The translations under genes and the position numbers were made by a program. Shown one piece after another: positions 17,422-25,941 of a stretch of 64,000 nt of DNA; positions within the stretch are counted from its first letter, which is position 1; every line of letters starts with the position of its first letter. This DNA comes from Galbitalea sp036495225 (GTDB taxonomy: Bacteria > Actinomycetota > Actinomycetes > Actinomycetales > Microbacteriaceae). Below the pieces are notes generated by a model. It did not search any database and was not told the DNA's origin. It was given only the letters and a program-made list of their open reading frames with translations. The stretch is taken from contig DASXNG010000054.1 of assembly GCA_036495225.1 (NCBI GenBank), forward strand, positions 6,071-70,070. The letters are read 5' to 3'.

Positions 17422-17910
17422 ATGCGCATCCACATAGCGACCGATCACGCCGGTCTTGAGTTCAGCGAAGACCTGCAGAAGCATTTGGCGGATGCCGGAC
17501 ACGAGGTCATCGACCACGGACCGAAGACGTTCGACGCGGATGACGACTACCCGAGTTTCTGCATCAACGCCGCACTTGGCGTCGTGCGCGACCAGGGCGC
17601 GGGCATCGAGACGCTCGGCGTCGTCTTCGGTGGCTCTGGGAATGGCGAGCAGATGGCGGCGAACAAGGTGCAGGGAGCCCGGGCGGCGCTCGTCTGGAAT
17701 GTCTCGACCGCGGAACTCGCGCGCCAGCACAACGATGCGAACCTGATTGCGATCGGGGCACGCCAGCACACGGTGCAGCAGGCTATCGAGCTCATCGACG
17801 CCTTCATCGCTACGCCGTTCAGCGGGGCAGAGCGTCACGCAAGGCGTATCGCGCAGCTCGCCGAGTACGAGACAACAGGCAACATCGTCGGCCACGAGAT
17901 CGACGAGTGA
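17422..17910 (+). CDS. rpiB: Ribose-5-phosphate isomerase B
   Basis: Start at ATG 17422 gives 162 residues beginning MRIHIATDHAG, the RpiB phosphate-binding opening. GGSGNGEQMAANKVQGARAA contains the glutamate (in GNGEQ) that serves as catalytic base in actinobacterial RpiB, where the Cys of the enterobacterial enzyme is absent. NDANLIAIGARQHT is the other conserved stretch. The enzyme interconverts ribose-5-phosphate and ribulose-5-phosphate in the pentose phosphate pathway. It lies directly before the Nei gene, an order common in actinobacteria. Confidence 0.95.
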   Translation: MRIHIATDHAGLEFSEDLQKHLADAGHEVIDHGPKTFDADDDYPSFCINAALGVVRDQGAGIETLGVVFGGSGNGEQMAANKVQGARAALVWNVSTAELARQHNDANLIAIGARQHTVQQAIELIDAFIATPFSGAERHARRIAQLAEYETTGNIVGHEIDE

Positions 17911-17927
17911 GCGTGAACGGCTAGCGC

Positions 17928-18893
17928 ATGCCTGAAGGCCACTCCGTTCACCGAATCGCGCGCCAGTTCGCGCTGCATTTCGTCGGCAAGCCGGTCGCGG
18001 TGTCCTCGCCGCAGATTCGATTCGCGGATGGCGCTGCCCTCATCGATGGCCACGTCATGGTCTCGGCCAAGGCCGTCGGCAAGCAGATGTTTCTCGAGTT
18101 CGACAATCACCTGTGGCTGCGCATCCATCTCGGCATGTACGGCGCGTGGGATTTCGCCGGCGAGTTCACCTCAGACGCAACCACTGCTTCGGCGAACGGT
18201 CGCATGGGTCAGACCAACCAGCGCGGAACGGATGCGAACGCTCTGGCTTCGGCGAGCATGGGCGCGCCGCGGGTGGCCAGGCTGAGGATGGCCGAGTCCG
18301 AGTCTGCGTCGACCGATGGAGAGGTCTTCCCCCCGGATCCGATCGGGGCAGTTCGCGTGCGGCTACTGACCGATACGACAGTCGCCGACCTGCGCGGGCC
18401 GACCGCGTGCGAGATTCTGCGGCCAGAGGAAGTCAAGGCGATTATCGCCAAGCTCGGCCCAGACCCGCTCGTCGATTCGGCGAAGAAGGGCGAGGAACGG
18501 TTCGTCGCTGCAGTGCGAAAGTCGGGCACGCCGATCGGCCTCTTGCTGATGGACCAGTCCGTGGTGAGCGGCATCGGCAACGTGTACCGCGCGGAACTGC
18601 TCTTTCGGGCTCGTCTCGACCCACACAAACCGGGTAAAGCTGTGCCTGAGGAGACCGTTCGTGAACTGTGGCGCGACTGGACCAAGCTCCTTCGCATCGG
18701 CGTGAAGACCGGCCAGATGTTGACGATGGACGGGCTCACGGCCGCAGGCAAGAAGAAGGCGCTCGCCAATCGCGCCGATCGGCACTGGGTTTACCACCGC
18801 ACTGGGGAGCCGTGCCGCATCTGCGGAACCCCGATCGTCATGGAGCTGGCAGCTGGCCGGAAGCTCTACTACTGCCCGAAGGACCAGGTATGA
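17928..18893 (+). CDS. Fpg/Nei-family DNA glycosylase (endonuclease VIII type)
   Basis: The 321-residue enzyme starts MPEGHSVHRIARQF, with the catalytic Pro2/Glu3, and has the helix-two-turn-helix region (LLMDQSVVSGIGNVYRAELLF). It removes oxidised bases and cuts the abasic site. It ends in a zinc-finger segment, EPCRICGTPIVMELAAG followed by YYCPKDQV. The last pair reads CxxD rather than the usual CxxC, so the fourth zinc ligand would be Asp or absent. An extra Ala/Ser/Thr-rich insert of about 40 residues (EFTSDATTASANGRMGQ and onward) follows LGMYGAWDF. The stop overlaps the PaiB-like gene (ATGA). Confidence 0.9.
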   Translation: MPEGHSVHRIARQFALHFVGKPVAVSSPQIRFADGAALIDGHVMVSAKAVGKQMFLEFDNHLWLRIHLGMYGAWDFAGEFTSDATTASANGRMGQTNQRGTDANALASASMGAPRVARLRMAESESASTDGEVFPPDPIGAVRVRLLTDTTVADLRGPTACEILRPEEVKAIIAKLGPDPLVDSAKKGEERFVAAVRKSGTPIGLLLMDQSVVSGIGNVYRAELLFRARLDPHKPGKAVPEETVRELWRDWTKLLRIGVKTGQMLTMDGLTAAGKKKALANRADRHWVYHRTGEPCRICGTPIVMELAAGRKLYYCPKDQV

Positions 18894-19552
18894 GACACAC
18901 CCCCGCCTACCTGCTGACCGACGAAGACGAGGTCAAGCGCCTCATCAGCGAGAACCCGTGGGCCACGATCGTCTCCAACACGAGCAACGGGTTGGTGGCA
19001 TCCCACTACCCGGTGTTGCTCGAGGAGCACCCTTCGACAAGCTCAGGGACCGGTAGCTCAGGGGCCGGTGGCTCAGGGACCGACATTACGATCGTCAGCC
19101 ACGTCGGCCGTCCCGACGAGCGGTTACACGAGCTCGGTGAACACGAAGTGCTCGTCATCATTCAGGGCGCGCACGGCTACATTTCGCCAGGCTGGTACGA
19201 CAACGACGACTTCGTACCGACCTGGAATCACGCGACGGCGCACCTGTACGGAACTCCCGAGATACTCGGTGACGAAGAAAATTTCCGCGTGCTCGGCGAG
19301 TTGGTCGATCACTTCGAGCAGCGGATGCCGGAGCCGAAGTCTCTGCAACTGGACGAGACATCCGCTCGCCACATCGCGACGGGAACGGTCGGCATCCGCA
19401 TCCGCGTCACCAGGTTCGACGCTCGGCTGAAGCTCAGCCAGAACGAGACACCGGAGGTGGTCCAGCGCATCATCGACGCGCTTGAGGCCGATGGGCCATA
19501 TTCGTCGCAGCCACTGGCAGATGAAATGCGGCACGCACGCGGAGCACAATAG
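18890..19552 (+). CDS. PaiB-like FMN-binding protein with an in-frame repeat insertion
   Basis: ATG 18890 overlaps the stop of the glycosylase gene and gives 220 residues. The fold is the split-barrel FMN-binding type of PaiB: MRHTPAYLLTDEDEVKRLI, NPWATIVSNTSNGLVASHYP, IVSHVGRPDERLHELGEHE, VLVIIQGAHGYISPGWYDN and VPTWNHATAHLYG are all family signatures. Between the first two barrel strands lies EEHPSTSSGTGSSGAGGSGT, a low-complexity loop encoded by three 15-bp repeats. PaiB proteins were named as regulators of protease and sporulation genes in Bacillus, but most act as flavin- or haem-binding oxidoreductase-like proteins. Role here unknown. Confidence 0.88.
   Translation: MRHTPAYLLTDEDEVKRLISENPWATIVSNTSNGLVASHYPVLLEEHPSTSSGTGSSGAGGSGTDITIVSHVGRPDERLHELGEHEVLVIIQGAHGYISPGWYDNDDFVPTWNHATAHLYGTPEILGDEENFRVLGELVDHFEQRMPEPKSLQLDETSARHIATGTVGIRIRVTRFDARLKLSQNETPEVVQRIIDALEADGPYSSQPLADEMRHARGAQ
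19039..19083 (+). repeat. Three in-frame 15-bp tandem repeats inside the PaiB-like gene
   Basis: Units AAGCTCAGGGACCGG, TAGCTCAGGGGCCGG and TGGCTCAGGGACCGA follow each other exactly and keep the frame. They are preceded by CCCTTCGAC, making the block look like a short dispersed CCTTCGACAAGCTCAGGG repeat that was captured and expanded. The encoded residues form a Ser/Gly/Thr loop. Confidence 0.8.
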
Positions 19553-19556
19553 GCGC

Positions 19557-19877
19557 ATGACCCCAGACGCCCGGTTCACCCAGATCCTCGACGACCTGGT
19601 CATGCTCGGCGTCACACGGAGCACCTCTTTCGGCAAGCGCGGCATTACGGCAGATGGCAAAGTCATCGCCTGTTTTCTGGATGATTCGATGGCGTTCAAG
19701 CTAGGGGCCGGCTCCGCTGAGCACACGAAGGCTCTCGCGCTGTCCGGCGCGGAGTTGTGGAATCCGAGGGGCAAAGGCCGCGCGTTCAAGGACTGGGTTC
19801 GCATTCCCCAGTCCCACGAAGACGAGTGGGGTCGGTACACGGAGATAGCGCTTCACCGCATAAGACAGAAGCTGTAG
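19557..19877 (+). CDS. Small TfoX N-terminal-domain-like protein
   Basis: Start at ATG 19557 (MTPDARFTQILDDL), 106 residues; the frame is open upstream into the PaiB gene. The pattern STSFGKRGITADGKVIACFLD, then MAFKLGAGSAEHTKAL, GAELWNPRGKGRAFKDW and RIP resembles the TfoX N-terminal domain, a small alpha/beta fold found widely in bacteria outside natural-competence systems. It starts 4 bp after the PaiB-like stop, so the nei-paiB-tfoX run is likely cotranscribed. Function unknown. Confidence 0.72.
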   Translation: MTPDARFTQILDDLVMLGVTRSTSFGKRGITADGKVIACFLDDSMAFKLGAGSAEHTKALALSGAELWNPRGKGRAFKDWVRIPQSHEDEWGRYTEIALHRIRQKL

Positions 19878-19952
19878 GCGGGGGATACCCCCACTCCACT
19901 TCCGGGCGATGGCTGGCTGCCCGCCACAGCTCAGAGCAACCACTCTTGGAGC

Positions 19953-21323
19953 ATGACAACAGCAGAAGGAGCGACAGTGACAGCGCCGTCGCCGACATCC
20001 CGCAATTTCTATCTCGGACTGTGGGCGAGGCTCCCACGGGAACTGCTGCTTATTTTTCTCGCGTTCCCCATAGCCACGGTTGGTTTCGGCCTCTCCATCG
20101 GCCTCTTCAATGCCGGGATTGGGACACTCCCGGTCTTCCTGGTCGGTGTCTTCGTCATCATCGCCGTTCTGTACGTGTCCCGCGGGTTCGGGATGCTCAA
20201 TATCCTCATGCTCGACTTCTCTGGCCTGCCCGTCATTGAGCGGGCGGACTGGAAGGATGCGCAAGCGGGGACGGGTTTTTGGCCGTGGTTTCGGGCGGTA
20301 CTGCTGAACGGTCACTACTGGCTGGCGCTCATCCACACGATGCTCGTCAACTTCGTGCTCTCGCTGATCACCTGGGTCATCACGGTGGTGTGGATCTCGG
20401 TCGGGTTCGGCGGCATCACATTCTGGGCGTGGGGGAGGCTCCAGTCATCCCCGGACCCCTGGTACCTCTCACGGTGGCTATTCTCGTTGCCGAGTGTGAT
20501 CGACCCCCGCGTAGCGGACACCGTGCTGTACTTCTTCATCGGGCTGATCGCGCTCGCAACCCTGCCGTTCCTGACTCGCGGCTTCGCGTGGGCGCACTGG
20601 GGCGCGGCGAAGCTGCTGCTTGGCGCCTGGCCATCCGAAGCCCTTGCCCGCCAGGTTCAGACACTCAGCGAAGCTCGCGGGGCGGCCAGCTCGGCGGAGG
20701 GTCACTCGCTGAGGCGCCTCGAGCGCGACATCCACGATGGACCGCAGCAGCGACTGGTGCGCATGCAGATGGATCTCGCGGCAGCTGACCGTCAACTCGA
20801 CGAGGACCCGGCGAAGGCTCGTGCGTTGATCGCAGAGGCGATGCAGCAGTCTAAGGATGCCCTCGACGAACTGCGCGCACTTTCGCGCGGGTTCGCGCCA
20901 CCGATCCTGCTGGATCGCGGTCTCGTCGCCGCACTCGAGTCCGCAGCGACTCGCAGCCCGATTCCTGCCCACGTGGTCAACGACGTTCCCGAGGGAACAA
21001 ACCTGCCGCAAGAGATGGAGCGCAACGCCTACTTCGTCGCGAGCGAGGCGCTCACGAATGCGGCGAAGCACTCGAAGGCATCGACCATCGAGGTGAAGGT
21101 CGCGATAACCAGAGTGGAGGCGTCGGGGGAGAACTGGCTGACGGTCTCCGTGACAGATGACGGGGTCGGCGGAGCTGTGACATCCGAGGGTCACGGACTT
21201 GCCGGACTTGACGAACGGATGCGTGGACTCGGCGGCAGCTTGGTGCTGACGAGTCCCGCAGGCGGTCCGACAATAGTGAGTGGTTACCTGCCGCTGCCCG
21301 GTATCGAGAGCGCTCTGCCCTGA
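19953..21323 (+). CDS. Sensor histidine kinase, HisKA_3 type with membrane sensor domain
   Basis: The 456-residue kinase has four hydrophobic segments in its first 210 residues (about 29-51, 58-75, 123-153 and 190-207) forming the actinobacterial putative sensor domain. The dimerisation/phosphorylation box LERDIHDGPQQRLV follows, with phospho-acceptor His261. The ATPase domain has YFVASEALTNAAKHSKAS (N box), VSVTDDGVGGA (G1 box) and GHGLAGLDERMRGLGG. It is paired with the response regulator encoded 20 bp downstream. Start ATG 19953; an in-frame GTG at 19977 is an alternative. Signal and targets unknown. Confidence 0.93.
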   Translation: MTTAEGATVTAPSPTSRNFYLGLWARLPRELLLIFLAFPIATVGFGLSIGLFNAGIGTLPVFLVGVFVIIAVLYVSRGFGMLNILMLDFSGLPVIERADWKDAQAGTGFWPWFRAVLLNGHYWLALIHTMLVNFVLSLITWVITVVWISVGFGGITFWAWGRLQSSPDPWYLSRWLFSLPSVIDPRVADTVLYFFIGLIALATLPFLTRGFAWAHWGAAKLLLGAWPSEALARQVQTLSEARGAASSAEGHSLRRLERDIHDGPQQRLVRMQMDLAAADRQLDEDPAKARALIAEAMQQSKDALDELRALSRGFAPPILLDRGLVAALESAATRSPIPAHVVNDVPEGTNLPQEMERNAYFVASEALTNAAKHSKASTIEVKVAITRVEASGENWLTVSVTDDGVGGAVTSEGHGLAGLDERMRGLGGSLVLTSPAGGPTIVSGYLPLPGIESALP

Positions 21324-21343
21324 ACGCCCCATACTCTGGTGGC

Positions 21344-21991
21344 ATGGAGTCGCTCCGAGTCGTGGTTGCCGATGACTCCGTGCTGCTCCGTGAGGGCCTC
21401 GTGCGAGTGCTGCGAGAGTCTGGCGTCAGCGTGGTCGCGGCGTATGGCGACGCAGAGGCGCTCCTCGCGGAGCTCGAGACAGTCAAGCCCGACCTGATCG
21501 TGCTCGACGTTCGCATGCCTCCGACGTTTCGGGACGAGGGTGTACGCGCCGCGATCAGGGCCAGACAGTTGCTGCCGGGCGTCGGCATCCTGCTGCTGTC
21601 GCAGTACGTAGAGGTCGCATACGCCCAGGAGCTGCTCTCGGATGGCAGCGGGGGAGTCGGCTATCTGCTCAAAGACCGAGTCGCATCCCTCGAAGAGTTG
21701 AAGGATGCGATCGACCGGATCGCCTCTGGAGGCACGGTTCTCGACCCCGAGGTGGTCGCGCAACTTATCGGGCGTAGGCGCGACCCCCTCGAGACGCTGA
21801 CGCCGCGTGAGCGCGAGGTGCTCGCCCTGATGGGCGAGGGTCGCACAAACTCGGCGATTGCTTCAGCCCTCGTAATCGGAACAGGTGCCGTCGAGAAGAA
21901 CGTGACGGCCATATTCCAGAAGCTGGGGCTGGATGACTCGGGCTCAGACCACCGCCGCGTACTCGCGGTGGTGGCCTGGCTCCAGCGCTAG
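21344..21991 (+). CDS. NarL/LuxR-family response regulator
   Basis: The 215-residue regulator has a receiver domain (VVVADDSVLLREGLVRVL; phosphorylatable Asp55 in LIVLDVRMPP; Lys in YLLKDRV) and a C-terminal LuxR helix-turn-helix (ETLTPREREVLALMGEGRTN, then SAIASALVIGTGAVEKNVTA). It receives phosphate from the kinase encoded just upstream. Such pairs in actinobacteria often control envelope-stress or ABC exporter genes, but no target is evident here. Start ATG 21344. Confidence 0.95.
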   Translation: MESLRVVVADDSVLLREGLVRVLRESGVSVVAAYGDAEALLAELETVKPDLIVLDVRMPPTFRDEGVRAAIRARQLLPGVGILLLSQYVEVAYAQELLSDGSGGVGYLLKDRVASLEELKDAIDRIASGGTVLDPEVVAQLIGRRRDPLETLTPREREVLALMGEGRTNSAIASALVIGTGAVEKNVTAIFQKLGLDDSGSDHRRVLAVVAWLQR

Positions 21992-22016
21992 GTGGACTCT
22001 AAAGAACTAGTCAGCT

Positions 22017-22205
22017 TCAGAAGCGGCGGCGTGAGACCAGCGGCGTCAGCGTTGACGTGCGGGTCACTGCAGGCTGAACCTCGGGACGTGGGTACTCGAG
22101 GTGGTCAGTCCACTGACGGCCGTTCCACCAGCGGAGCATCCCGCTGTTGGCGGGGTCTGGGTACCAGCCGAATGGTGCTGCTTCGGTTTCTACTGCAAGA
22201 GACAT
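22017..22205 (-). CDS. Small DUF2510 protein
   Basis: The 62-residue protein consists almost entirely of a DUF2510 module: PFGWYPDPANSGMLRWWNGR followed by QWTDH. The module is common in actinobacteria, usually at the N-terminus of membrane proteins, but no membrane segment follows here. An AGGA sequence lies 8 bp before ATG 22205. The stop is 25 bp from the convergent response-regulator stop. A similar stand-alone protein is at 29033-29233. Function unknown. Confidence 0.75.
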   Translation of the reverse strand: MSLAVETEAAPFGWYPDPANSGMLRWWNGRQWTDHLEYPRPEVQPAVTRTSTLTPLVSRRRF

Positions 22206-22298
22206 TTCGGTTATCCTGCGTGCCCTGTCGCTAGGCCGTTCGGGGGCGACATTCTGTGCCGTTGGGTTTGTTCTGGGGGGAACCGGCTGTGACCATTG

Positions 22299-22339
22299 TA
22301 GGGGGCATTCCCCCTAAACGCGTGCCCCCCGTTGGGGGG
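22299..22339. terminator. Two G/C hairpins between the SDR and DUF2510 genes
   Basis: TAGGGGG and CCCCCTA (22299-22316) pair around a 4-base loop, and CCCCCC and GGGGGG (22325-22339) pair around GTT. They lie just downstream of the SDR stop on the minus strand and before the DUF2510 start. No T-run follows, so terminator function is inferred from position and stability. Confidence 0.5.
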
Positions 22340-22375
22340 TCATTTCAAACCACGATTCGGCGAGATTTTTGCAGG

Positions 22376-23320
22376 CTAAGAGGGGAATTTGACGTTCACG
22401 AGTTGCTCCGAAACGGCCCACAGGCGGGAGGAGTCTGCACCGACGAGGGCGCGCTTCGGAACTCCCGACAGCGAGTGACCACCCGACAGCTCCTGGAAGC
22501 CGCTCGGTCCGTAGTATGCGCCCGGTGCAGCATCCGGGTTGGTCGCCGCGAACAGCGCCGGAAGGATTCCCTGGTCGGCGTTTTGATAAAGCCCCGGCAC
22601 CTTGTACTGCAGGCGATTGACTCTCGCGCGCATTCCGTTCTCCGGGTGACCACGCATCGGCCCGCTCACCTGAAGATTGGTGATCGTGGCGCCTGGGTGC
22701 GCCGCCGTGCTCAGGATGCCCCAGTCCCCGGCCGCGCTGTGACGACTGAGCTCGCGCGCGAACATCAGCATGGCGAGTTTCGACAGCCCGTATGCGGCGC
22801 CAGGGCTGTACGACTTTTCGCTCTCCAGGTTGTCCCATTCGAGCCGGCCGCGACGCGCATAGATGCTGCTGAGGCTGACGACCCGTGAGGAGCCCGCCGC
22901 GCGCAGCAGTGGCAGGAGCCTCGCAGTGAGCGCGAAGTGCCCGAGATAGTTCGCGCCGAACTGCAGCTCAAACCCGTCATCCGTGGTCTCGCGCTTCGGC
23001 GGCATCATGAGGCCCGCATTGTTGATGAGAATGTCGAGCGGCTTGTCTGTCTTGAGCTCGGCGTCCGCGAATTCCTTCACGCTTGCCAGATTGGACAGGT
23101 TCAGAATCCGGATGTCGAGGTCGACATCGTTGTTCTGTTCCGTCAGCGACGCCACGGCCGCATTCCCCTTCTCGCGGTTGCGCACAGCGAGGGTGACGGT
23201 CGCCCCCGCGTTTGCGAGTCGACGGGTCAGCTCGTACCCGAGTCCGCTGTTGGCTCCGGTGACGATCGCGCGCTTGCCGGTGAGGTCGGGAACGTCAAGA
23301 AAATGTGTTGTGCGAGGCAT
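22376..23320 (-). CDS. Short-chain dehydrogenase/reductase
   Basis: The 314-residue enzyme has the SDR NAD(P)-binding motif VTGANSGLG (residues 20-28), the structural LINNAG motif and the catalytic Ser (VVSLSSIYA) with YGLSK (Tyr-xxx-Lys). Arg residues in LAVRNREKG suggest NADP preference. The sequence layout is that of the retinol-dehydrogenase/WW-domain-oxidoreductase-like SDR group common in actinobacteria. Substrate unknown. It is followed on the minus strand by G/C hairpins and lies 9 bp after the NUDIX gene, so the two may be cotranscribed. Confidence 0.93.
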   Translation of the reverse strand: MPRTTHFLDVPDLTGKRAIVTGANSGLGYELTRRLANAGATVTLAVRNREKGNAAVASLTEQNNDVDLDIRILNLSNLASVKEFADAELKTDKPLDILINNAGLMMPPKRETTDDGFELQFGANYLGHFALTARLLPLLRAAGSSRVVSLSSIYARRGRLEWDNLESEKSYSPGAAYGLSKLAMLMFARELSRHSAAGDWGILSTAAHPGATITNLQVSGPMRGHPENGMRARVNRLQYKVPGLYQNADQGILPALFAATNPDAAPGAYYGPSGFQELSGGHSLSGVPKRALVGADSSRLWAVSEQLVNVKFPS

Positions 23321-23329
23321 GCCCTAAAT

Positions 23330-23848
23330 CTAGGACCAGAACTCGAAGCCCTCATCGACCTCGCGGCCCGCGAGAAGGTCTGGCAGGAACTCGGGCAGTC
23401 GTCCGGGATAGAAGCGCTCCTTGCTCGCGATGATCTCGGCGACGGGTGTCCAGCGAAAGTCGGTGTAGTCCTCGAGCTCGTAGTCCAGCCGTTCCGACTC
23501 GTCGACGGCCTGGGCAACGGCGTCAATCCGCACCAGCGCGATGACTTCGTGTTGGAGTCTTCTGGTGTCTCGATGCACGAACGTCGCCGTGCGCTTCCAG
23601 GTCGGCGGCCCCACCCGTTCTGGCGGGATCCGGATGCCCGTCTCCTCACGCAGTTCGCGCACGGCGGCTTCGACGTAGGTCTCACCGGGTTCGAGTCCGC
23701 CGCCTGGAAGCTCCCACCAGTGCCCGACCTCGGGCAGCGTTGGGTTGTTGGTCCAGAACAGCAGCACGTCGCCGTTGGCATCCTGGACGACGACCCGTAC
23801 GACGTCGCGCTCGATGATGGGTCGGTCAGTCGGCAGGTCGTAGTCCAC
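23330..23848 (-). CDS. NUDIX hydrolase
   Basis: The 172-residue protein carries a complete NUDIX box, GGGLEPGETYVEAAVRELRE followed by ETGI, fitting the Gx5Ex7REUxEExGU consensus. It would hydrolyse a nucleoside diphosphate linked to another group; the substrate cannot be read from the motif. The N-terminal RDVVRVVVQDANGDVLLFWT is the preceding strand pair. Start ATG 23848. It lies 16 bp after the VOC gene stop on the minus strand. Confidence 0.92.
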   Translation of the reverse strand: MDYDLPTDRPIIERDVVRVVVQDANGDVLLFWTNNPTLPEVGHWWELPGGGLEPGETYVEAAVRELREETGIRIPPERVGPPTWKRTATFVHRDTRRLQHEVIALVRIDAVAQAVDESERLDYELEDYTDFRWTPVAEIIASKERFYPGRLPEFLPDLLAGREVDEGFEFWS

Positions 23849-23864
23849 GGTACAAGTGTGCCCG

Positions 23865-24236
23865 CTAGGCCGGTCCGGCCAAGCCGACGAGGTTGCCTTC
23901 CGGATCCCGGAAGTGGGCGACGACCAGCAACCCGTTCGGGTTCTTTTCAGGGCCCATGACGCGCGTGCCGCCGAGGCTCACCGCCACTTCCAGAGCGGCC
24001 GCGACATCCGGCACGCTGACATAGAAGATCGTGTGGGTCGGATACCCGGGTCCACCTCCGACGCCGCCAGCGATGCCTTCTGCGTTGTTGATGAATCCGT
24101 AGTTGTCTGCTTCAGACACGGAAGGCGCGACGGGGGAGTTCCTGTCGTATTCCCAGCCGAAAAGCGCGGCGTAATAAGCGCGCAGGTTCGTAGGATCTTG
24201 ACCGGAAACTTCGAAATGAACTACGGGGTTGCCCAT
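23865..24236 (-). CDS. VOC-family (glyoxalase-fold) protein
   Basis: The 123-residue protein has the paired beta-alpha-beta-beta-beta layout of VOC proteins: VVHFEVSGQDPTNLRAYYAA with LFGWEYD in the first half, and HTIFYVSVPDVAAALEVAVS with FRDPEGNLVGLAGPA in the second. The GGVGGGPGYPTHTIFYVSV region and short length match uncharacterised glyoxalase/bleomycin-resistance-like proteins. The likely metal ligands are His4 or His5-region and Glu in PEGN, but which are used is unclear. Function unknown. Confidence 0.88.
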   Translation of the reverse strand: MGNPVVHFEVSGQDPTNLRAYYAALFGWEYDRNSPVAPSVSEADNYGFINNAEGIAGGVGGGPGYPTHTIFYVSVPDVAAALEVAVSLGGTRVMGPEKNPNGLLVVAHFRDPEGNLVGLAGPA

Positions 24237-24257
24237 GAACGCCTCCTGACTTAGACG

Positions 24258-25052
24258 CTACCGGTGTAACGCCCGTTCGATGACGTCCGCGACGGCCGAC
24301 ATTCCGGCGCGATTCGGGTGATACGGGGCTCCACTGCGGCCGAAAAGCTCGAATCGACGTGTCCAAGGCTCCGGCGCCCACGCGTGATGGTTGGCCGCGG
24401 CATCCGAAACTCGAACGAAGAGGCACCCCTCCACCTCGGCCAGCCCTGCCGTCAGTGTCGAGAGTCTGGCGTACGTTCCGCGCCCCCAATCGGCCAGGTC
24501 GCGTGGGAAGGATCCGAGGTCGACCGAGGTGTCGCTGGGGAGAACCGGCAGGTACTCGACCAACGCGACTGTCGCTCCAGGTGCACGGTGGTGAACCTCG
24601 CGGACGAGCGCGGCGAAGTCGTCATGGAGAGCACCGAACTTGGAATTCGTGACGTCCTGGCTGTCGAAGGAGCGCGCGAGTCGCCGCACTCCGGGAAGTG
24701 CGGAGATCGGGAACGGCGCGGAGCCGCTCGTGATTCGCGGGATGTACCCGACATCGTTTCCGCCGCCGGTGATGGTGACAAACCGCGCATCCGACGTGAC
24801 AGCGTCGATCTGTGGTGGCTCGCCGTTGGACGACCCGTGCAGCAGCTCAGCCACCGTCGCACCGGAATAGGTCACATCGCGCAGATCAAGCTGCAGGCGC
24901 TCGGCGAGCACGTGCGCGTAGTTGACGGACGATCGCCCCGCTCGTTTGGGGCTGCCAGCGGCGCGCTTGCCCAGACCTGGTCCAGCCGCGTACGAGCTGC
25001 CCATCGCGACGTATCGATCACCGGGCAGCACCTGCACCATGTCATCCACCAT
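24258..25052 (-). CDS. SGNH/GDSL-type hydrolase
   Basis: Start set at ATG 25052 (MVDDMVQVLPGDRYVAMGSS), giving 264 residues; ATG 25040 is also possible. Block I is MGSSYAAGPG with the nucleophile serine, block III is GGGNDVGY, and block V is HPNRAGMSAVADV, where the catalytic histidine sits. These are esterase/lipase-like enzymes acting on acyl groups. No signal peptide is seen, so the protein is probably cytoplasmic. It lies downstream of the DrrAB-like exporter with 52 bp between them. Natural substrate unknown. Confidence 0.88.
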   Translation of the reverse strand: MVDDMVQVLPGDRYVAMGSSYAAGPGLGKRAAGSPKRAGRSSVNYAHVLAERLQLDLRDVTYSGATVAELLHGSSNGEPPQIDAVTSDARFVTITGGGNDVGYIPRITSGSAPFPISALPGVRRLARSFDSQDVTNSKFGALHDDFAALVREVHHRAPGATVALVEYLPVLPSDTSVDLGSFPRDLADWGRGTYARLSTLTAGLAEVEGCLFVRVSDAAANHHAWAPEPWTRRFELFGRSGAPYHPNRAGMSAVADVIERALHR

Positions 25053-25104
25053 ATGCTCCGGGTGCTCACATACCCTGCAGGTGTGGGATTCACGCGAGCC
25101 GAAC

Positions 25105-25941
25105 TTAGCGCACGGACCTGCGCTCGTAGAGCACCATCGACCAGATGTAGCCGCCGACCGCAAGGACGACGCTCCAGCCGATGGCGAGTACGACGTTCCA
25201 GCCGAGCGGGGTTCCGAGGAGCAAGCCTCTGATCGCCTCGATGAAGGGGGTGAATGGCTGGTATTCCGCGAACCACTGCAACCACTGCGGCATCGAGTCG
25301 GTGGGCACGAAACCGCTGCCCAGCAAGGGGAGCAGCAGCAGGATGAGCGGCAGGTTGCTCGCTGACTCGACCGACTTGGCCTGCATCCCCATCGCCACGG
25401 CCAACCAGCTGACCGCGAAGGAAATCAACGCGATGATGCCGAAGGCCGCGAGCCAGTCGATGGGAGGTGTCGTCGGACGGAACCCGATCGCAACTCCGAC
25501 ACCGAACACGACGACGACCGCAAGGATCGCCTGGATCGTGTTGCCGAGCACATGCCCGGCGAGCACCGCTGCGCGCGAGATTGCCATCGTGCGGAACCGA
25601 GCGGTGATGCCCTCCTTCATGTCCATGGCGACAGTTGTCGCGGCGCCACCGGCCGTGCCAGCGATTGTGATGATGAGGATGCCCGGCATGACGTACGCAA
25701 GATAGGCCGCGCGTCCGCCTTCCGCGTCCACGCCCGGCAGGCCGGCGCCGAGCGTGCCGCCGAAGACGAACACGAACAGCAGCAGGAACACGACGGGGCC
25801 GCCGATGACGAAAATCGTCAGCTCCGGGTAACGGATGATGTGAAGCAGGTTTCGCCGCAGCATCGTGATCGCGTCGGAGAAAACGTGCGACTGCCTGGCG
25901 CCGACCCGGGTTGTCTGGCTCGTGGCGATGATGGAGGTCAT
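25105..25941 (-). CDS. ABC-2 exporter permease (DrrB-like)
   Basis: The 278-residue membrane protein resembles daunorubicin-type exporter permeases: LLHIIRYPELTIFVIGGPVV, YLAYVMPGILIITIAGTAGG, DMKEGITARFRTMAISRAAV, LAGHVLGNTIQAILAVVVVF and FGIIALISFAVSWLAVAMGM, then PLLGSGFVPTDSMPQWLQWF and PFTPFIEAIRGLLLG. About six membrane spans are expected. It overlaps the ATPase gene by 4 bp. Together they should export a hydrophobic compound or lipid; the substrate is unknown. Confidence 0.93.
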   Translation of the reverse strand: MTSIIATSQTTRVGARQSHVFSDAITMLRRNLLHIIRYPELTIFVIGGPVVFLLLFVFVFGGTLGAGLPGVDAEGGRAAYLAYVMPGILIITIAGTAGGAATTVAMDMKEGITARFRTMAISRAAVLAGHVLGNTIQAILAVVVVFGVGVAIGFRPTTPPIDWLAAFGIIALISFAVSWLAVAMGMQAKSVESASNLPLILLLLPLLGSGFVPTDSMPQWLQWFAEYQPFTPFIEAIRGLLLGTPLGWNVVLAIGWSVVLAVGGYIWSMVLYERRSVR

